From Aeromicrobium sp. Root495 (lineage in GTDB: Bacteria; Actinomycetota; Actinomycetes; Propionibacteriales; Nocardioidaceae): a stretch of 64,000 nt of DNA. The notes under the pieces were generated by a model. That model did no database searches. It was given only the letters and a program-made list of their open reading frames with translations, and was not told where the DNA came from. Below are positions 33,639-41,136 of the stretch, piece by piece. The translations under genes and the position numbers were made by a program. The DNA lies in assembly GCF_001426755.1 (NCBI RefSeq), contig NZ_LMFJ01000003.1, positions 22,733-86,732 on the forward strand, given 5' to 3'. Numbering within the stretch: the first letter of the stretch is position 1; every line of letters begins with the position of its first letter.

Positions 33639-34353
33639 TCTCGACCAGGCGGCCAAGCAGCGACTCGGCCGTCGCGCCAAGATGCTTGCAGGACTGTCGG
33701 TGACCTACAACGTCATCGAGGCCATCATCGCCGTCACTGCGGGGATCGTGGCCGGGTCGGTGGCGCTGGTCGGCTTCGGTCTCGACTCCGTCGTCGAGGT
33801 GTCGAGCGGCTTGATCATCTTGTGGCAGTTCTCCCACCGGATCCCAGAGTCGCGAGAGCGTCAGGCGCTTCGACTGCTCGCGTTCTCGTTCTTCGCCCTG
33901 GCGGCCTACGTCGGGTTCGAGTCGGTCCGCTCCCTGGTGGTCGGCTCGGACGCTGACGCCTCGACGGTCGGCATCGTGCTGGCCGCAGTGTCGCTGGTCG
34001 TGATGCCCTTCATCTCCTACGCGCAGCGCCGCACCGGTCGGGCGCTGGGGTCCAACGCTGTCTACGCCGACGGCACCCAGACGCTGCTGTGCACGTATCT
34101 GTCCGCGGTGCTGCTGGTCGGGCTGGTGCTGAACGCGACGCTCGGTTGGTCCTGGGCCGACCCGATCGCCGGACTCGTCATCGCTGCAGTCGCTGCACGC
34201 GAGGGTCTGGAGGCGTGGCGGGGCGATGGCTGCTGCTCGCCGATCAGTCAGAAGACCGACGATGGCTGCGGCTGCAGCGACTGCCAGGACGACTGCTGTG
34301 CACCGTCAGACGTGCTCCAGGTCCAGAGCCTCACCATCGACGAGGCGCGCTGA
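33631..34353 (+). CDS. CDF-type cation transporter with Cys-rich tail
   Basis: A 240-aa protein with about six membrane helices. VALVGFGLDSVVEVSSGLIILWQF carries the acidic transport residues of the short TMEM163/CDF-like group, and SNAVYADGTQTLL is the second metal-site helix (Asp). The cytosolic C-terminus is not the usual ferredoxin-like domain but a Cys-rich tail (CCSPISQKTDDGCGCSDC, then QDDCC). It overlaps the CmtR-like gene by 8 bp and the next CDF gene by 1 bp. Likely exports Cd, Pb or Zn; the tail could load or sense the metal. Confidence 0.88.
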   Translation: MNNLDQAAKQRLGRRAKMLAGLSVTYNVIEAIIAVTAGIVAGSVALVGFGLDSVVEVSSGLIILWQFSHRIPESRERQALRLLAFSFFALAAYVGFESVRSLVVGSDADASTVGIVLAAVSLVVMPFISYAQRRTGRALGSNAVYADGTQTLLCTYLSAVLLVGLVLNATLGWSWADPIAGLVIAAVAAREGLEAWRGDGCCSPISQKTDDGCGCSDCQDDCCAPSDVLQVQSLTIDEAR

Positions 34354-35264
34354 TGGGAACAGGACACAGCCACGGCCCGCCGGCCGGCCACGCCGGCTCG
34401 CGCTACCGCGGGAAGCTGGCTGTCGCGTTCGGGCTCATCGCCACGTTCTTCGTCGTCGAGCTCGTCTACGGCCTGCTCGCCGATTCGCTGGCGTTGATCT
34501 CCGACGCCGGCCACATGGCAGCGGACGTCGTGGCCCTCGGTGCCGCGCTGGCCGCGACCAAGATCGCCACCCGCCAGGACAAGACCGGCCGCCGGACCTT
34601 CGGGTCCTACCGCGCTGAGGTCTTCGCATCCGGTCTCACGGTCCTGCTCATGCTCGGCGTCTCGGCCTACGTCGTCATCGAGGCCCTCAGCCGTATCGGC
34701 AGCGACCCCGACGTCTCGTCCGGCCCGATGGTCGTCGTGGGTGGCATCGGGCTGGTCGTCAACATCATTGTCATGCTCCTCCTGCGAGCTGGGTCCAAAG
34801 AGAGCCTGAACGTCAAGGGCGCCTACTTCGAGGTCGTCGCAGATACAGCAGGATCCGTCGGTGTCGTCTTCGCGGGCATCCTCATCGCGACCACCGGACA
34901 GGTGTGGTGGGACACCGTCGTCGCGCTCGCCATCGGAGCCTTCGTCGCGGTCCGCGCAGTCATGCTCGGGCGACAGGTGCTAGCTGTCCTCGGCCAGCAC
35001 GTCCCCGAAGGCATGTCAATCGATGCCGTGGCCGAGGACCTTGCCGCAATCCCAGGAATCACTGATGTTCATGACCTCCACATCTGGGTGCTCACGTCGG
35101 GCATGAACGTCGCCACAGCCCACTTGGTCGCCGAAGACACCGACCAGTTCCCCCAGGTCCTCGAGCAGGCCCGTTCCACCCTCAAGGACACCTACGGCAT
35201 CGAGCACGCCACCCTGCAGGTCGAGCGCTCCGCTGCGCCCGAGTGCCACGAGATCGACTGGTGA
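34353..35264 (+). CDS. CDF-family metal efflux transporter (ZitB/CzcD-like)
   Basis: A 303-aa classical cation diffusion facilitator with six membrane helices, HxxxD metal sites (LISDAGHMAADVVALGAAL and KGAYFEVVADTAGSVGVV) and a C-terminal cytosolic dimerisation domain (PGITDVHDLHIWVLTSGMNVATAHL). It has a His-containing N-terminus (MGTGHSHGPPAGHAG). It exchanges Zn, Cd or Co for protons. Its ATG overlaps the stop of the preceding CDF gene, so both are coupled in the CmtR-like operon; having two exporters side by side suggests different metal preferences. Confidence 0.93.
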   Translation: MGTGHSHGPPAGHAGSRYRGKLAVAFGLIATFFVVELVYGLLADSLALISDAGHMAADVVALGAALAATKIATRQDKTGRRTFGSYRAEVFASGLTVLLMLGVSAYVVIEALSRIGSDPDVSSGPMVVVGGIGLVVNIIVMLLLRAGSKESLNVKGAYFEVVADTAGSVGVVFAGILIATTGQVWWDTVVALAIGAFVAVRAVMLGRQVLAVLGQHVPEGMSIDAVAEDLAAIPGITDVHDLHIWVLTSGMNVATAHLVAEDTDQFPQVLEQARSTLKDTYGIEHATLQVERSAAPECHEIDW

Positions 35265-35298
35265 ACCACGACCGAGAAAGAGACGACCGGTGAGGACC

Positions 35299-35949
35299 AT
35301 GACCCGACAGACAAAGATCGCCATCATCTTCGGAGTCATCGCAGTGACCCTGTTCGGAGGAGTCTTCGCTTACGAGAACCTCACCGCGCCAGCCCCTGCC
35401 GACGCCTCCGAACGTCGAGACGTCAGCGTGCGCGCCGAAAGCCACAGGCTTGACACGGCTGAGGACGGGAAGGTGACGCTGGTGGAGTTCCTCGACTTCG
35501 AGTGCGAGGCCTGCCGCGCCGCCTACCCCTTCGTCGAGCAGCTGCGCCAACGCTACGAGGGCAGGGTCACCTTCGTGCTGCGGTACTTCCCCATTCCGAG
35601 TCACACCAACGCGAACAACGCCGCCTATGCCGTGGAATCGGCCGCGCGTCAAGGCAAGCTCGAAGCCATGTACAAGAAGATGTACGACACCCAGGCCGAG
35701 TGGGGGGAGTCCCAGGACTCCAAGGCGGCCCTGTTCCGCCAGTTCGCCCAGGACCTCGGGCTCGACATGGCACGCTACGACGCCGACGTCGCAAGCCCTG
35801 ACGTGGCAGCGCGGATCGAGAGGGATGTCGCAGACGGCAGGCGTCTAGGTGTCTCAGGCACCCCGACGTTCTACCTCAACGGCCAGAGGCTCGCACCGTC
35901 CACGACCGAGGAATTCATCGAAGCCATCGACGGTGCGCTGGCCGAATAG
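35299..35949 (+). CDS. DsbA-family thiol oxidoreductase, membrane-anchored
   Basis: A 216-aa protein. ATG 35299 is preferred to GTG 35290 because GGTGAGG sits upstream. N-terminal anchor (IAIIFGVIAVTLFGGVFAY), then a thioredoxin fold with the active site FECEACRAAYPF (CxxC) and an inserted helical domain, closing with VSGTPTFYLNG (cis-Pro). It resembles the actinobacterial DsbA/MDR49959-type proteins often found in metal islands. It probably oxidises or isomerises cysteines of exported metal proteins. Last gene of the CmtR-like operon, 34 bp after the CDF gene. Confidence 0.9.
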   Translation: MTRQTKIAIIFGVIAVTLFGGVFAYENLTAPAPADASERRDVSVRAESHRLDTAEDGKVTLVEFLDFECEACRAAYPFVEQLRQRYEGRVTFVLRYFPIPSHTNANNAAYAVESAARQGKLEAMYKKMYDTQAEWGESQDSKAALFRQFAQDLGLDMARYDADVASPDVAARIERDVADGRRLGVSGTPTFYLNGQRLAPSTTEEFIEAIDGALAE

Positions 35950-36061
35950 GGACGACGGGTGGGTCGGTTCTGATTTCTAGCAGGCCTGGAATGGTTTGAG
36001 CCACCGATGAAGACTGGTATTGCTGGTGAACATCCTGCGCGCGCATGGAAGGGTGGCCGCC

Positions 36062-37483
36062 ATGGAGCCAGGCCTGAGTGACCAAGGGCGACGTGCCGAC
36101 GCGTTCGTCGCTGTCCTTCGCGCCGCACTGATCGACGGCACCAGAGAAGCTTTCACTGCTTTGCTCGCTGAAGATGTCCGCTGGGGTGGCGAGCACGGAG
36201 GGAACGAGTGCCATGGTCGGGACGAGGCGGGCGATCACTATCAAGGTCTTCGCACTGCGGGGGTCGCGCTGAGCATCCTGGATGCATCTCCTGAAGACCA
36301 TGCGCACGCCGACACCGGGGCGGACGACTCGACGGCCGCGCGGGAGGAGAGCCATTCTGACCTCAGGCTGCTCATCGCACTCGGCGTTAGATCAGCCGAT
36401 CCCGACATCTATCCGGACGCCTTGACCGTCAGACTCACGGTGCGTGACGGACTGATCGCGGAGATCCGCGAGCTTGACCAGCCTCCGCTGATCGAGCTTC
36501 TTTACTTCCAAGGGTGCCCCAACCACGAGACCTTTCTACCCCACCTTGAGTCCCTCCTCGGATCGCTCGGCATCGACCTGCCCGTCACGCTGGTCCCTGT
36601 CGAGGGGCATGAGGAGGCGCTTCGGATGAAGTTCCTCGGGTCGCCCACCCTCCGAGTCAATGGCCGAGACGTGGATCCCTCAGTCGGCAGCGAGAACCCC
36701 GACAGGTACGCCCTCCAGTGCCGTGTCTATCCCACGCCCGCGGGCATGCGAGGCACGCCGCCAGACCAGTGGATCGTCGATGCCCTGGTCGACACCCCCC
36801 CACATGAGGCGGCCATTGCGGCTATACGTTCGGGGGATCTCGCAGAGCTACGGCGCCTCTTGCAGGGAGATCCTGACCTCGCGTCCGCACGGCTACCACG
36901 CCACGAGGGTCGCACGTTCCTGCACGTCGCGACGGACTGGCCCGGTCACCACCCCCGGGTCGGGGAGGTCGTCGCCGCACTCGTCAGGGCCGGCGCCGAT
37001 CCGAGCGCCGCATATGTCGGTGACCATGCAGAGACGCCCCTCCACTGGGCAGCGAGCAGCGGTGACCTCGAGGCCATCAATGCGCTGCTCGACGCGGGAG
37101 CCGACATCGACGCGCCGGGGGCAGTCATCGCAGACGGCACCCCGATGGCCGACGCGACCGCGTTCGGTCAGTGGGAAGCCGCCCACTTGCTCCTCGAACG
37201 CGGTGCGAGCACGAACCTGTTCGAGGCCGCGGCCCTGGGTTTGGAGGCCCGAGTTGAGCACCATCTTGCCGGCGCGCACAGTGAGGCGGACCTCGCCAGC
37301 GCCCTGTGGGGCGCCTGCCATGGCGGGCAGCTCGCAACGGCCAAGATCCTTCTCGACCGAGGCGCGGACGTGACCTGGGTCGGCTACGACGACCTCACGC
37401 CTTTCGAAGCGGCACGACGATCTGGCGCTGACGACGTCGTCGAGTGGCTGCTCAGTCAAGGAGCGCCGTCCGCGACTGAGTGA
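36062..37483 (+). CDS. Three-domain fusion: SnoaL-like, DF-(seleno)protein-type thioredoxin-like, ankyrin repeats
   Basis: A 473-aa soluble protein; ATG 36062 (MEPGLSDQGRRADAF) is preferred to an upstream TTG. Residues about 1-145 resemble a SnoaL/NTF2-like fold (FVAVLRAALIDGTREAFTALLAEDVRWGGEH). Residues about 150-245 resemble the thioredoxin-like DF-(seleno)protein group associated with mercury and metal genes (IELLYFQGCPNHETFLPHLESL, FLGSPTLRVNGRDVDPS, CRVYPTPAGMRGTPP); the family's redox site is reduced to CPNH. Residues about 255-473 are ankyrin repeats (TPLHWAASSGDLEAINALLDAGADI). The last cargo gene before attR. Function unknown; perhaps a metal- or thiol-linked adaptor. Confidence 0.8.
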   Translation: MEPGLSDQGRRADAFVAVLRAALIDGTREAFTALLAEDVRWGGEHGGNECHGRDEAGDHYQGLRTAGVALSILDASPEDHAHADTGADDSTAAREESHSDLRLLIALGVRSADPDIYPDALTVRLTVRDGLIAEIRELDQPPLIELLYFQGCPNHETFLPHLESLLGSLGIDLPVTLVPVEGHEEALRMKFLGSPTLRVNGRDVDPSVGSENPDRYALQCRVYPTPAGMRGTPPDQWIVDALVDTPPHEAAIAAIRSGDLAELRRLLQGDPDLASARLPRHEGRTFLHVATDWPGHHPRVGEVVAALVRAGADPSAAYVGDHAETPLHWAASSGDLEAINALLDAGADIDAPGAVIADGTPMADATAFGQWEAAHLLLERGASTNLFEAAALGLEARVEHHLAGAHSEADLASALWGACHGGQLATAKILLDRGADVTWVGYDDLTPFEAARRSGADDVVEWLLSQGAPSATE

Positions 37484-37618
37484 CCTAAGCTCAGGCAGCG
37501 AAGTCCGGAAGGCCAGCCGTCCACTTCTGGACAACCCGAACAACCGCCACGCAGTCGCGGTCTGGAAGGCCATCTCGCTGGCGCAAAGCCGCAGACCGAA
37601 TCCTCGGCGTCCTGCCTT

Positions 37619-37644
37619 TTAGTCTCAGTTTTAGTCTCAGTTGG
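37619..37644 (+). repeat. 26-bp element-end repeat, right copy (possible integrase arm site)
   Basis: Identical over 26 bp to 18454-18479: two 12-bp ttagtctcagtt units plus gg, in the same orientation. It lies 92 bp inside attR. The remaining 135 bp between the fusion gene and this repeat hold no gene. Confidence 0.7.
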
Positions 37645-37736
37645 GCTCGTTCACCACCGTTCGTCGAAGAGCCCCGAGACCCGTGATCCACTGCAACCGC
37701 AGACTTCCAATCATCACCAACTGTTCCGTCCCGCAG

Positions 37737-37792
37737 TTGGAAAGCGGGTTGAGTGAAAGCTCTCAGGGGTTCGAATCCCCTATCCTCCGCCA
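37737..37792 (+). repeat. Right attachment site (attR), 56-bp direct repeat of tRNA-Ser 3' end
   Basis: A perfect copy of 18341-18396, from the anticodon loop to CCA. The DNA before it (ccgcag) does not continue the tRNA 5' half, so this is a tRNA fragment, not a second tRNA gene. It is followed at once by the ancestral tRNA terminator. Confidence 0.95.
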
Positions 37793-37839
37793 CGTGCCAA
37801 GGCCCCCCAGCGTTCTTTGCTGGGGGGCCTTGGCACGTG
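37791..37839 (+). terminator. Original tRNA-Ser terminator, displaced by the element
   Basis: CACGTGCCAAGGCCCCCCAG (37791-37810, plus one C) pairs perfectly over 21 bp with the sequence at 37819-37839 across the loop gttcttt. It begins within the CCA of the tRNA fragment at attR, so before integration it directly followed tRNA-Ser. The next 100 bp (37840-37939) hold no gene. Confidence 0.9.
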
Positions 37840-37939
37840 ATGCAGCAGAGTGGATTCGGGGAGGAGCGAGGAACGAGCGACGGAGTCCCCTGTCCTCCGA
37901 ACCTTGCCGTACCCGCGAAGAGCCGACCCCAGCATGTAC

Positions 37940-38305
37940 TCATCCAGCGGCGTAGGCCGAGCAGCTGTCGCAACGGCTCATGAGGTCGTGCCGGCACGTG
38001 AGGACGTGAGTCAGGAACGCCTCGGCCGCATCGAGCTCGTTCTTCTGGTTCCGGACGTGCTGGAGGTGTCGCTCGATCACCTCGGTCCGTCCAGCCTCGT
38101 CGCGGTGGAGGATCAGTCGGATCGACGCCAGGCTGAGGCCGACGCGCTGACAGGATCGAACGATCCGGAGCCGACTGACGTGCTCCTCGGTGTAGTCGCG
38201 GTGCCCTGCGGCGGTCCGATCGGGGACGACCACTCCCTCGTCCTCCCAGTGGCGCAGGACGTGGACGGCAACCCCGGTCCTGGCGGCCACGACTCCGATC
38301 TTCAC
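37940..38305 (-). CDS. MerR-family transcriptional regulator
   Basis: A 121-aa regulator starting at GTG 38305 (VKIGVVAARTGVAVHVLRHWEDEGVV). Standard MerR winged helix (residues 1-70: PDRTAAGHRDYTEEHVSRLRIVRSCQRVGLSLASIRLIL), a dimerisation helix, and a short C-terminal effector region with cysteines (LTCRHDLMSRCDSCSAYAAG). The three Cys in the tail could bind metal or sense redox. It is divergent from an alpha/beta hydrolase gene, with a perfect 20-bp palindrome between them that looks like its operator. Likely activates the hydrolase in response to an unknown signal. Confidence 0.88.
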   Translation of the reverse strand: MKIGVVAARTGVAVHVLRHWEDEGVVVPDRTAAGHRDYTEEHVSRLRIVRSCQRVGLSLASIRLILHRDEAGRTEVIERHLQHVRNQKNELDAAEAFLTHVLTCRHDLMSRCDSCSAYAAG

Positions 38306-38325
38306 CCCTCCATGATGGCATCTTG

Positions 38326-38345
38326 ACCTCAGGTCGACCTGAGGT
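38326..38345. promoter_or_regulatory. MerR/SoxR-like operator between regulator and hydrolase
   Basis: ACCTCAGGTCGACCTGAGGT, a perfect 20-bp palindrome starting in a -35-like TTGACC (38324-38329) and followed by an A/T-poor -10 region near 38345-38353. This is the MerR-family layout, with the operator between widely spaced -35 and -10 boxes, and resembles the SoxR box (CCTCAAG..CTTGAGG). Confidence 0.82.
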
Positions 38346-38360
38346 TCTAGCGTGGATCGC

Positions 38361-39224
38361 ATGCTCGACCCCATCGATCTCCCGCCGCCCCGGCACGTCG
38401 ACATCGACGGAGCGTGCGTGGCCACCTATGTCATCGAGCCGCCAGACCGGGAGCCGCGTGGGGACGTGGTCCTGTGCCATGGAACGCCGTGGTCCTCGGC
38501 GGTCTGGGCGCCCGTGGCCAGACGCCTCGCGACCGAGCGACGGGTGTTCCTGTGGGACATGCCCGGGTACGGCGCGTCGATCGGGTCACGGGCTCCGAGG
38601 GTCGATCTCGAGACCCAGCGCCAGCGTCTCGGTCTCCTTCTCGAGCACTGGGAGCTGACCGGTCCTGACGTCGTAGCCCATGACATCGGCGGCGCGGTGG
38701 CCCTGGGGGCCCATCTGTTGGAGTCGGTCCCCATGGCATCGCTCTACCTGCTCGACGTCGTGACTCTCGATCCCTGGGGATCGCCGTTCTTCCGGCTCGT
38801 TGCCCAGCACCAGGACGTGTTCGCTGCACTGCCGGCGAATCTTCACGCGGCGCTGGTGCGGGAGTACGTCGCCGGCGCCAGCCATGGCCACCTCCCGGCG
38901 GGATGGATCGAGGAGCTGTCGCGTCCTTGGTGCACGCCGGAGGGGCAGCGAGGCTTCTACCGGCAGATGGCGGAGCTCGTCCCCGCCCACACGAGGCCGA
39001 TCGTGGAGAACCTCGGTCGCGTCCGATGCCCTGTCCGCATCGGCTGGGGCGAGCGTGACCCGTGGATCCCGGTGGCGCAGGCCGCTCGACTCGCCGAGCT
39101 CCTGCCGGGCCCGGTGGACGTGTTCACGATCCCCGAAGCAGGGCACCTGGTGCCGGTCGAGGCGAGCGAGCTCCTGACCGACGACATCGTGACGTGGTTG
39201 CGGCACGTCGGCGCAGGACGTTGA
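38361..39224 (+). CDS. Alpha/beta hydrolase with Asp nucleophile (dehalogenase/epoxide-hydrolase-like)
   Basis: A protein of about 287 aa from ATG 38361 (GTG 38352 is an alternative). HGTPWSSAVW is the oxyanion loop; the nucleophile elbow is VAHDIGGAVAL, so the nucleophile is Asp, as in haloalkane dehalogenases, epoxide hydrolases and fluoroacetate dehalogenase. GERDPWIPV and EAGHLVPVEA supply the acid and His. If the MerR-type promoter fires about 7 bp after its -10, the mRNA would start close to the ATG and be nearly leaderless. Probably detoxifies a halogenated, epoxide or related compound sensed by the MerR protein; the substrate is unknown. Confidence 0.85.
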   Translation: MLDPIDLPPPRHVDIDGACVATYVIEPPDREPRGDVVLCHGTPWSSAVWAPVARRLATERRVFLWDMPGYGASIGSRAPRVDLETQRQRLGLLLEHWELTGPDVVAHDIGGAVALGAHLLESVPMASLYLLDVVTLDPWGSPFFRLVAQHQDVFAALPANLHAALVREYVAGASHGHLPAGWIEELSRPWCTPEGQRGFYRQMAELVPAHTRPIVENLGRVRCPVRIGWGERDPWIPVAQAARLAELLPGPVDVFTIPEAGHLVPVEASELLTDDIVTWLRHVGAGR

Positions 39225-39266
39225 GACCTCCCCACCTGTCCTCTCGGCCAGGGTCCGAATCGACGC

Positions 39267-39938
39267 TCAGGACGCGAGGAGGCGCGGCGCCAAGGTGACG
39301 ACGCGGCGGCGGATCTCGTCGAAGGCGTCGTCGAAGGCGCCCTGACCACCGACGCGGACCGGGTCGGGAACGGACCAGTGGACGTCGACGACGTTCCCGA
39401 GCTCCTCGTAGGCGTTGTCGCACACGGCGACCACCAGGTCGTCGGACGTCCGCGACGCGGCGAAGAGGCGGGGGCTCTCGCTGACGAGGTCGAGGTCCTT
39501 CCGGGCGGCGACCTCGCGGGCGCCTGCGGAGATCGTCTCGGCTGGGTGGGTGCCGGCAGATCCCACGGGAACGTCGCTGAGCTGGGCCCACAGGGCGGCC
39601 GCGAGCTGCGAGCGAGCCGAGTTGGCCGAGCAGACGAAGAGCACTCGCTCGGCCGAGAGGCTGGGACCCACGTCGTCGAGCGCCGTCTCGTCGCTCAGGG
39701 TGATGTAGGTGCGGCGCCGGTCGCCCTCGGAACGTCGCCGAGCGACGACGCCCGCCGCCTCCAGCACCTTGAGGTGGTGTGCCATCAAGTTGGAGGGGAG
39801 CCCCGTGATCGCCTGCAGCTCGCTGGGGGAGCGGTCGCTCAGGGCCAGGGCGTCGAGCACCTGGAGTCGGCCGATGTCCGCGAGCGCAGCATGTCGTGCT
39901 GCGCGCGCGGCCAGGACGGTATTTCTCTCAACGTTCAT
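39267..39938 (-). CDS. ArsR-ArsC fusion: HTH repressor plus LMWP-type arsenate reductase
   Basis: A 223-aa fusion. N-terminal ArsR-type winged helix (about 1-90: LADIGRLQVLDALALSDRSPSELQAITGLPSNLMAHHLKVLEAAGVV), then an ArsC domain with P-loop VLFVCSANSARSQLAAALW (CxxxxxxRS-like, CSANSARS), the VCDNAY turn with Cys, and the tail VDVHWSVPDPVRVG. Actinobacterial ArsC of this kind uses mycothiol and mycoredoxin. The start at ATG 39938 faces the AqpS gene across only about 45 bp, so both share a control region. It could repress the island and reduce arsenate in one protein. Confidence 0.88.
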   Translation of the reverse strand: MNVERNTVLAARAARHAALADIGRLQVLDALALSDRSPSELQAITGLPSNLMAHHLKVLEAAGVVARRRSEGDRRRTYITLSDETALDDVGPSLSAERVLFVCSANSARSQLAAALWAQLSDVPVGSAGTHPAETISAGAREVAARKDLDLVSESPRLFAASRTSDDLVVAVCDNAYEELGNVVDVHWSVPDPVRVGGQGAFDDAFDEIRRRVVTLAPRLLAS

Positions 39939-39983
39939 TGAGTCGAGTTTGACTGAGCCATGTCCAGCCGTCAAGATAGCGCC

Positions 39984-40730
39984 GTGAAGCAGACTCCTGC
40001 CGGACCCGAGCCACACGCGCCCCACTCGCTGTCGCGGCGCGTCCTGGCGGAGTTCCTCGGCACAGGCCTTCTGGTCGCGGTGGTCGTCGGCTCCGGGATC
40101 GCCGCGGCCGATCTCTCGCCCGACGACGTCGGCCTGCAGCTGCTCGAGAACAGCATGGCGACGGTCTTCGGGCTGGCGGCCCTGATCCTCATGCTGGGTC
40201 CGGTGTCGGGAGCGCACTTCAACCCCGTCGTGACGGCCGTCGACTGGTTCACGTCCCGGCGCGACCCCGAGGGCTTCAGCGCCTCGCACATCGCGCCCTA
40301 CCTCGCGGCGCAGGTGGCCGGAGCGATCTGCGGGTCGATGCTCGCCAACGCGATGTTCGACGTCGGCACGAGCTTCGCGAGCAACGAGCGTGCAAGTGGC
40401 GGCCACCTGCTCGGCGAGGTCGTCGCGACGGCGGGCCTCGTGCTGCTCATCTTCTCGCTCGTGCGCACCGACCGCGCAGCCCTCGCGGCGCCTGCCGTCG
40501 GGGCCTACATCGGCGCGGCCTACTGGTTCACCAGCTCCACGTCGTTCGCCAACCCGGCGGTGACGGTCGGCCGGATGTTCTCCGACACCTTCGCCGGGAT
40601 CGCCCCCAGCTCGGCACCGGCGTTCGTCGTCGCCCAGCTCGTCGGTGCCGTCGTCGGCACCGCCCTCGTCCTGTTCCTCTACCCGGTCGCGGCCTCACCG
40701 CGACCCCACCAGGGAGAAACGCATGTCTGA
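39984..40730 (+). CDS. Aquaporin-family channel (AqpS-like, arsenite efflux)
   Basis: A MIP/aquaporin-family channel of about 248 aa with six helices. The first pore half-helix has GAHFNPVVTA (NPV instead of NPA), and the second FANPAVTVGR (NPA). GTG 39984 is chosen over ATG 39960 to leave promoter room for the divergent gene. In ars operons such AqpS proteins let arsenite made by ArsC leave the cell down its gradient, replacing ArsB/Acr3, and none of those pumps is seen here. It overlaps arsC by 8 bp. Confidence 0.88.
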   Translation: MKQTPAGPEPHAPHSLSRRVLAEFLGTGLLVAVVVGSGIAAADLSPDDVGLQLLENSMATVFGLAALILMLGPVSGAHFNPVVTAVDWFTSRRDPEGFSASHIAPYLAAQVAGAICGSMLANAMFDVGTSFASNERASGGHLLGEVVATAGLVLLIFSLVRTDRAALAAPAVGAYIGAAYWFTSSTSFANPAVTVGRMFSDTFAGIAPSSAPAFVVAQLVGAVVGTALVLFLYPVAASPRPHQGETHV

Positions 40731-41136
40731 CCGCCCCAGCGTCCTGTTCGTCTGCGTCCACAACGCCGGCCGCTCCCAGATGGCCGCAGGCTTCCTGACC
40801 GCACTCGCCGGGGACCGTGTCGACGTCCTGTCCGCGGGCTCCATGCCCGGCCACCAGGTCAACCCCGTCGCCGTGGAGGCCATGGCCGAGGTCGGCATCG
40901 ACATCGCGGGCGAGCAGCCCAAGAAGCTCACCGACGACGCCGTCATCGCCTCCGACGTCGTCATCACGATGGGCTGCGGCGACGAGTGCCCCTACTTCCC
41001 AGGCAAGCGCTACGAGGACTGGGTGCTCGAGGACCCGGCGGGTCAGGGCATCGACGCCGTCCGCCCGATCCGCGACGAGATCAAGGTCCGGATCGAGGCG
41101 CTCATCGCCTCGCTCGAGTCGGCCGACGCCCGCTAG
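40723..41136 (+). CDS. arsC: Arsenate reductase (LMWP type, mycothiol/mycoredoxin-linked)
   Basis: A 137-aa stand-alone arsenate reductase: VLFVCVHNAGRSQMAAGFL (catalytic Cys and Arg of the P-loop), ITMGCGDECPYFPGK (second and third cysteines) and YEDWVLEDPAGQ (acid loop). It matches the Corynebacterium ArsC1/ArsC2 class, which forms an arseno-mycothiol adduct resolved by mycoredoxin. The start at ATG 40723 follows AGGGAGAAACGC and lies inside the aquaporin stop region. It converts As(V) to As(III) for exit through AqpS. It is convergent with arsR, their ends overlapping by 4 bp. Confidence 0.94.
   Translation: MSDRPSVLFVCVHNAGRSQMAAGFLTALAGDRVDVLSAGSMPGHQVNPVAVEAMAEVGIDIAGEQPKKLTDDAVIASDVVITMGCGDECPYFPGKRYEDWVLEDPAGQGIDAVRPIRDEIKVRIEALIASLESADAR

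Larger units (their letters stand above)
18341..37792. mobile_element. 19.4-kb tRNA-Ser-integrated mobilizable element with metal-resistance cargo
   Basis: It is bounded by a 56-bp perfect direct repeat of the tRNA-Ser 3' end. Just inside the left end are a tyrosine integrase and an excisionase. A MobF relaxase-helicase gene follows, then metal and thiol-redox cargo. No VirB/TraG/FtsK-type transfer gene is seen, so an integrative mobilizable element is the best description. Base composition and codon choice look visibly less GC-rich than the flanks, especially at 19.9-30 kb. The tRNA is regenerated at the left end, and its old terminator sits just past the right end. Confidence 0.92.

Noticed and set aside
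37737..37792. A second tRNA-Ser gene
   Set aside because: Only the 3' 56 nt are present; the acceptor 5' strand, D arm and half the anticodon arm are missing, so it is attR.
37491..38480. Long minus-strand open frame reading through attR, with a segment like RGFEPLRAFTQPAFQ
   Set aside because: The peptide is the reverse translation of the tRNA-Ser fragment, a known annotation artefact; the real gene in this frame is the MerR regulator starting at 38305.
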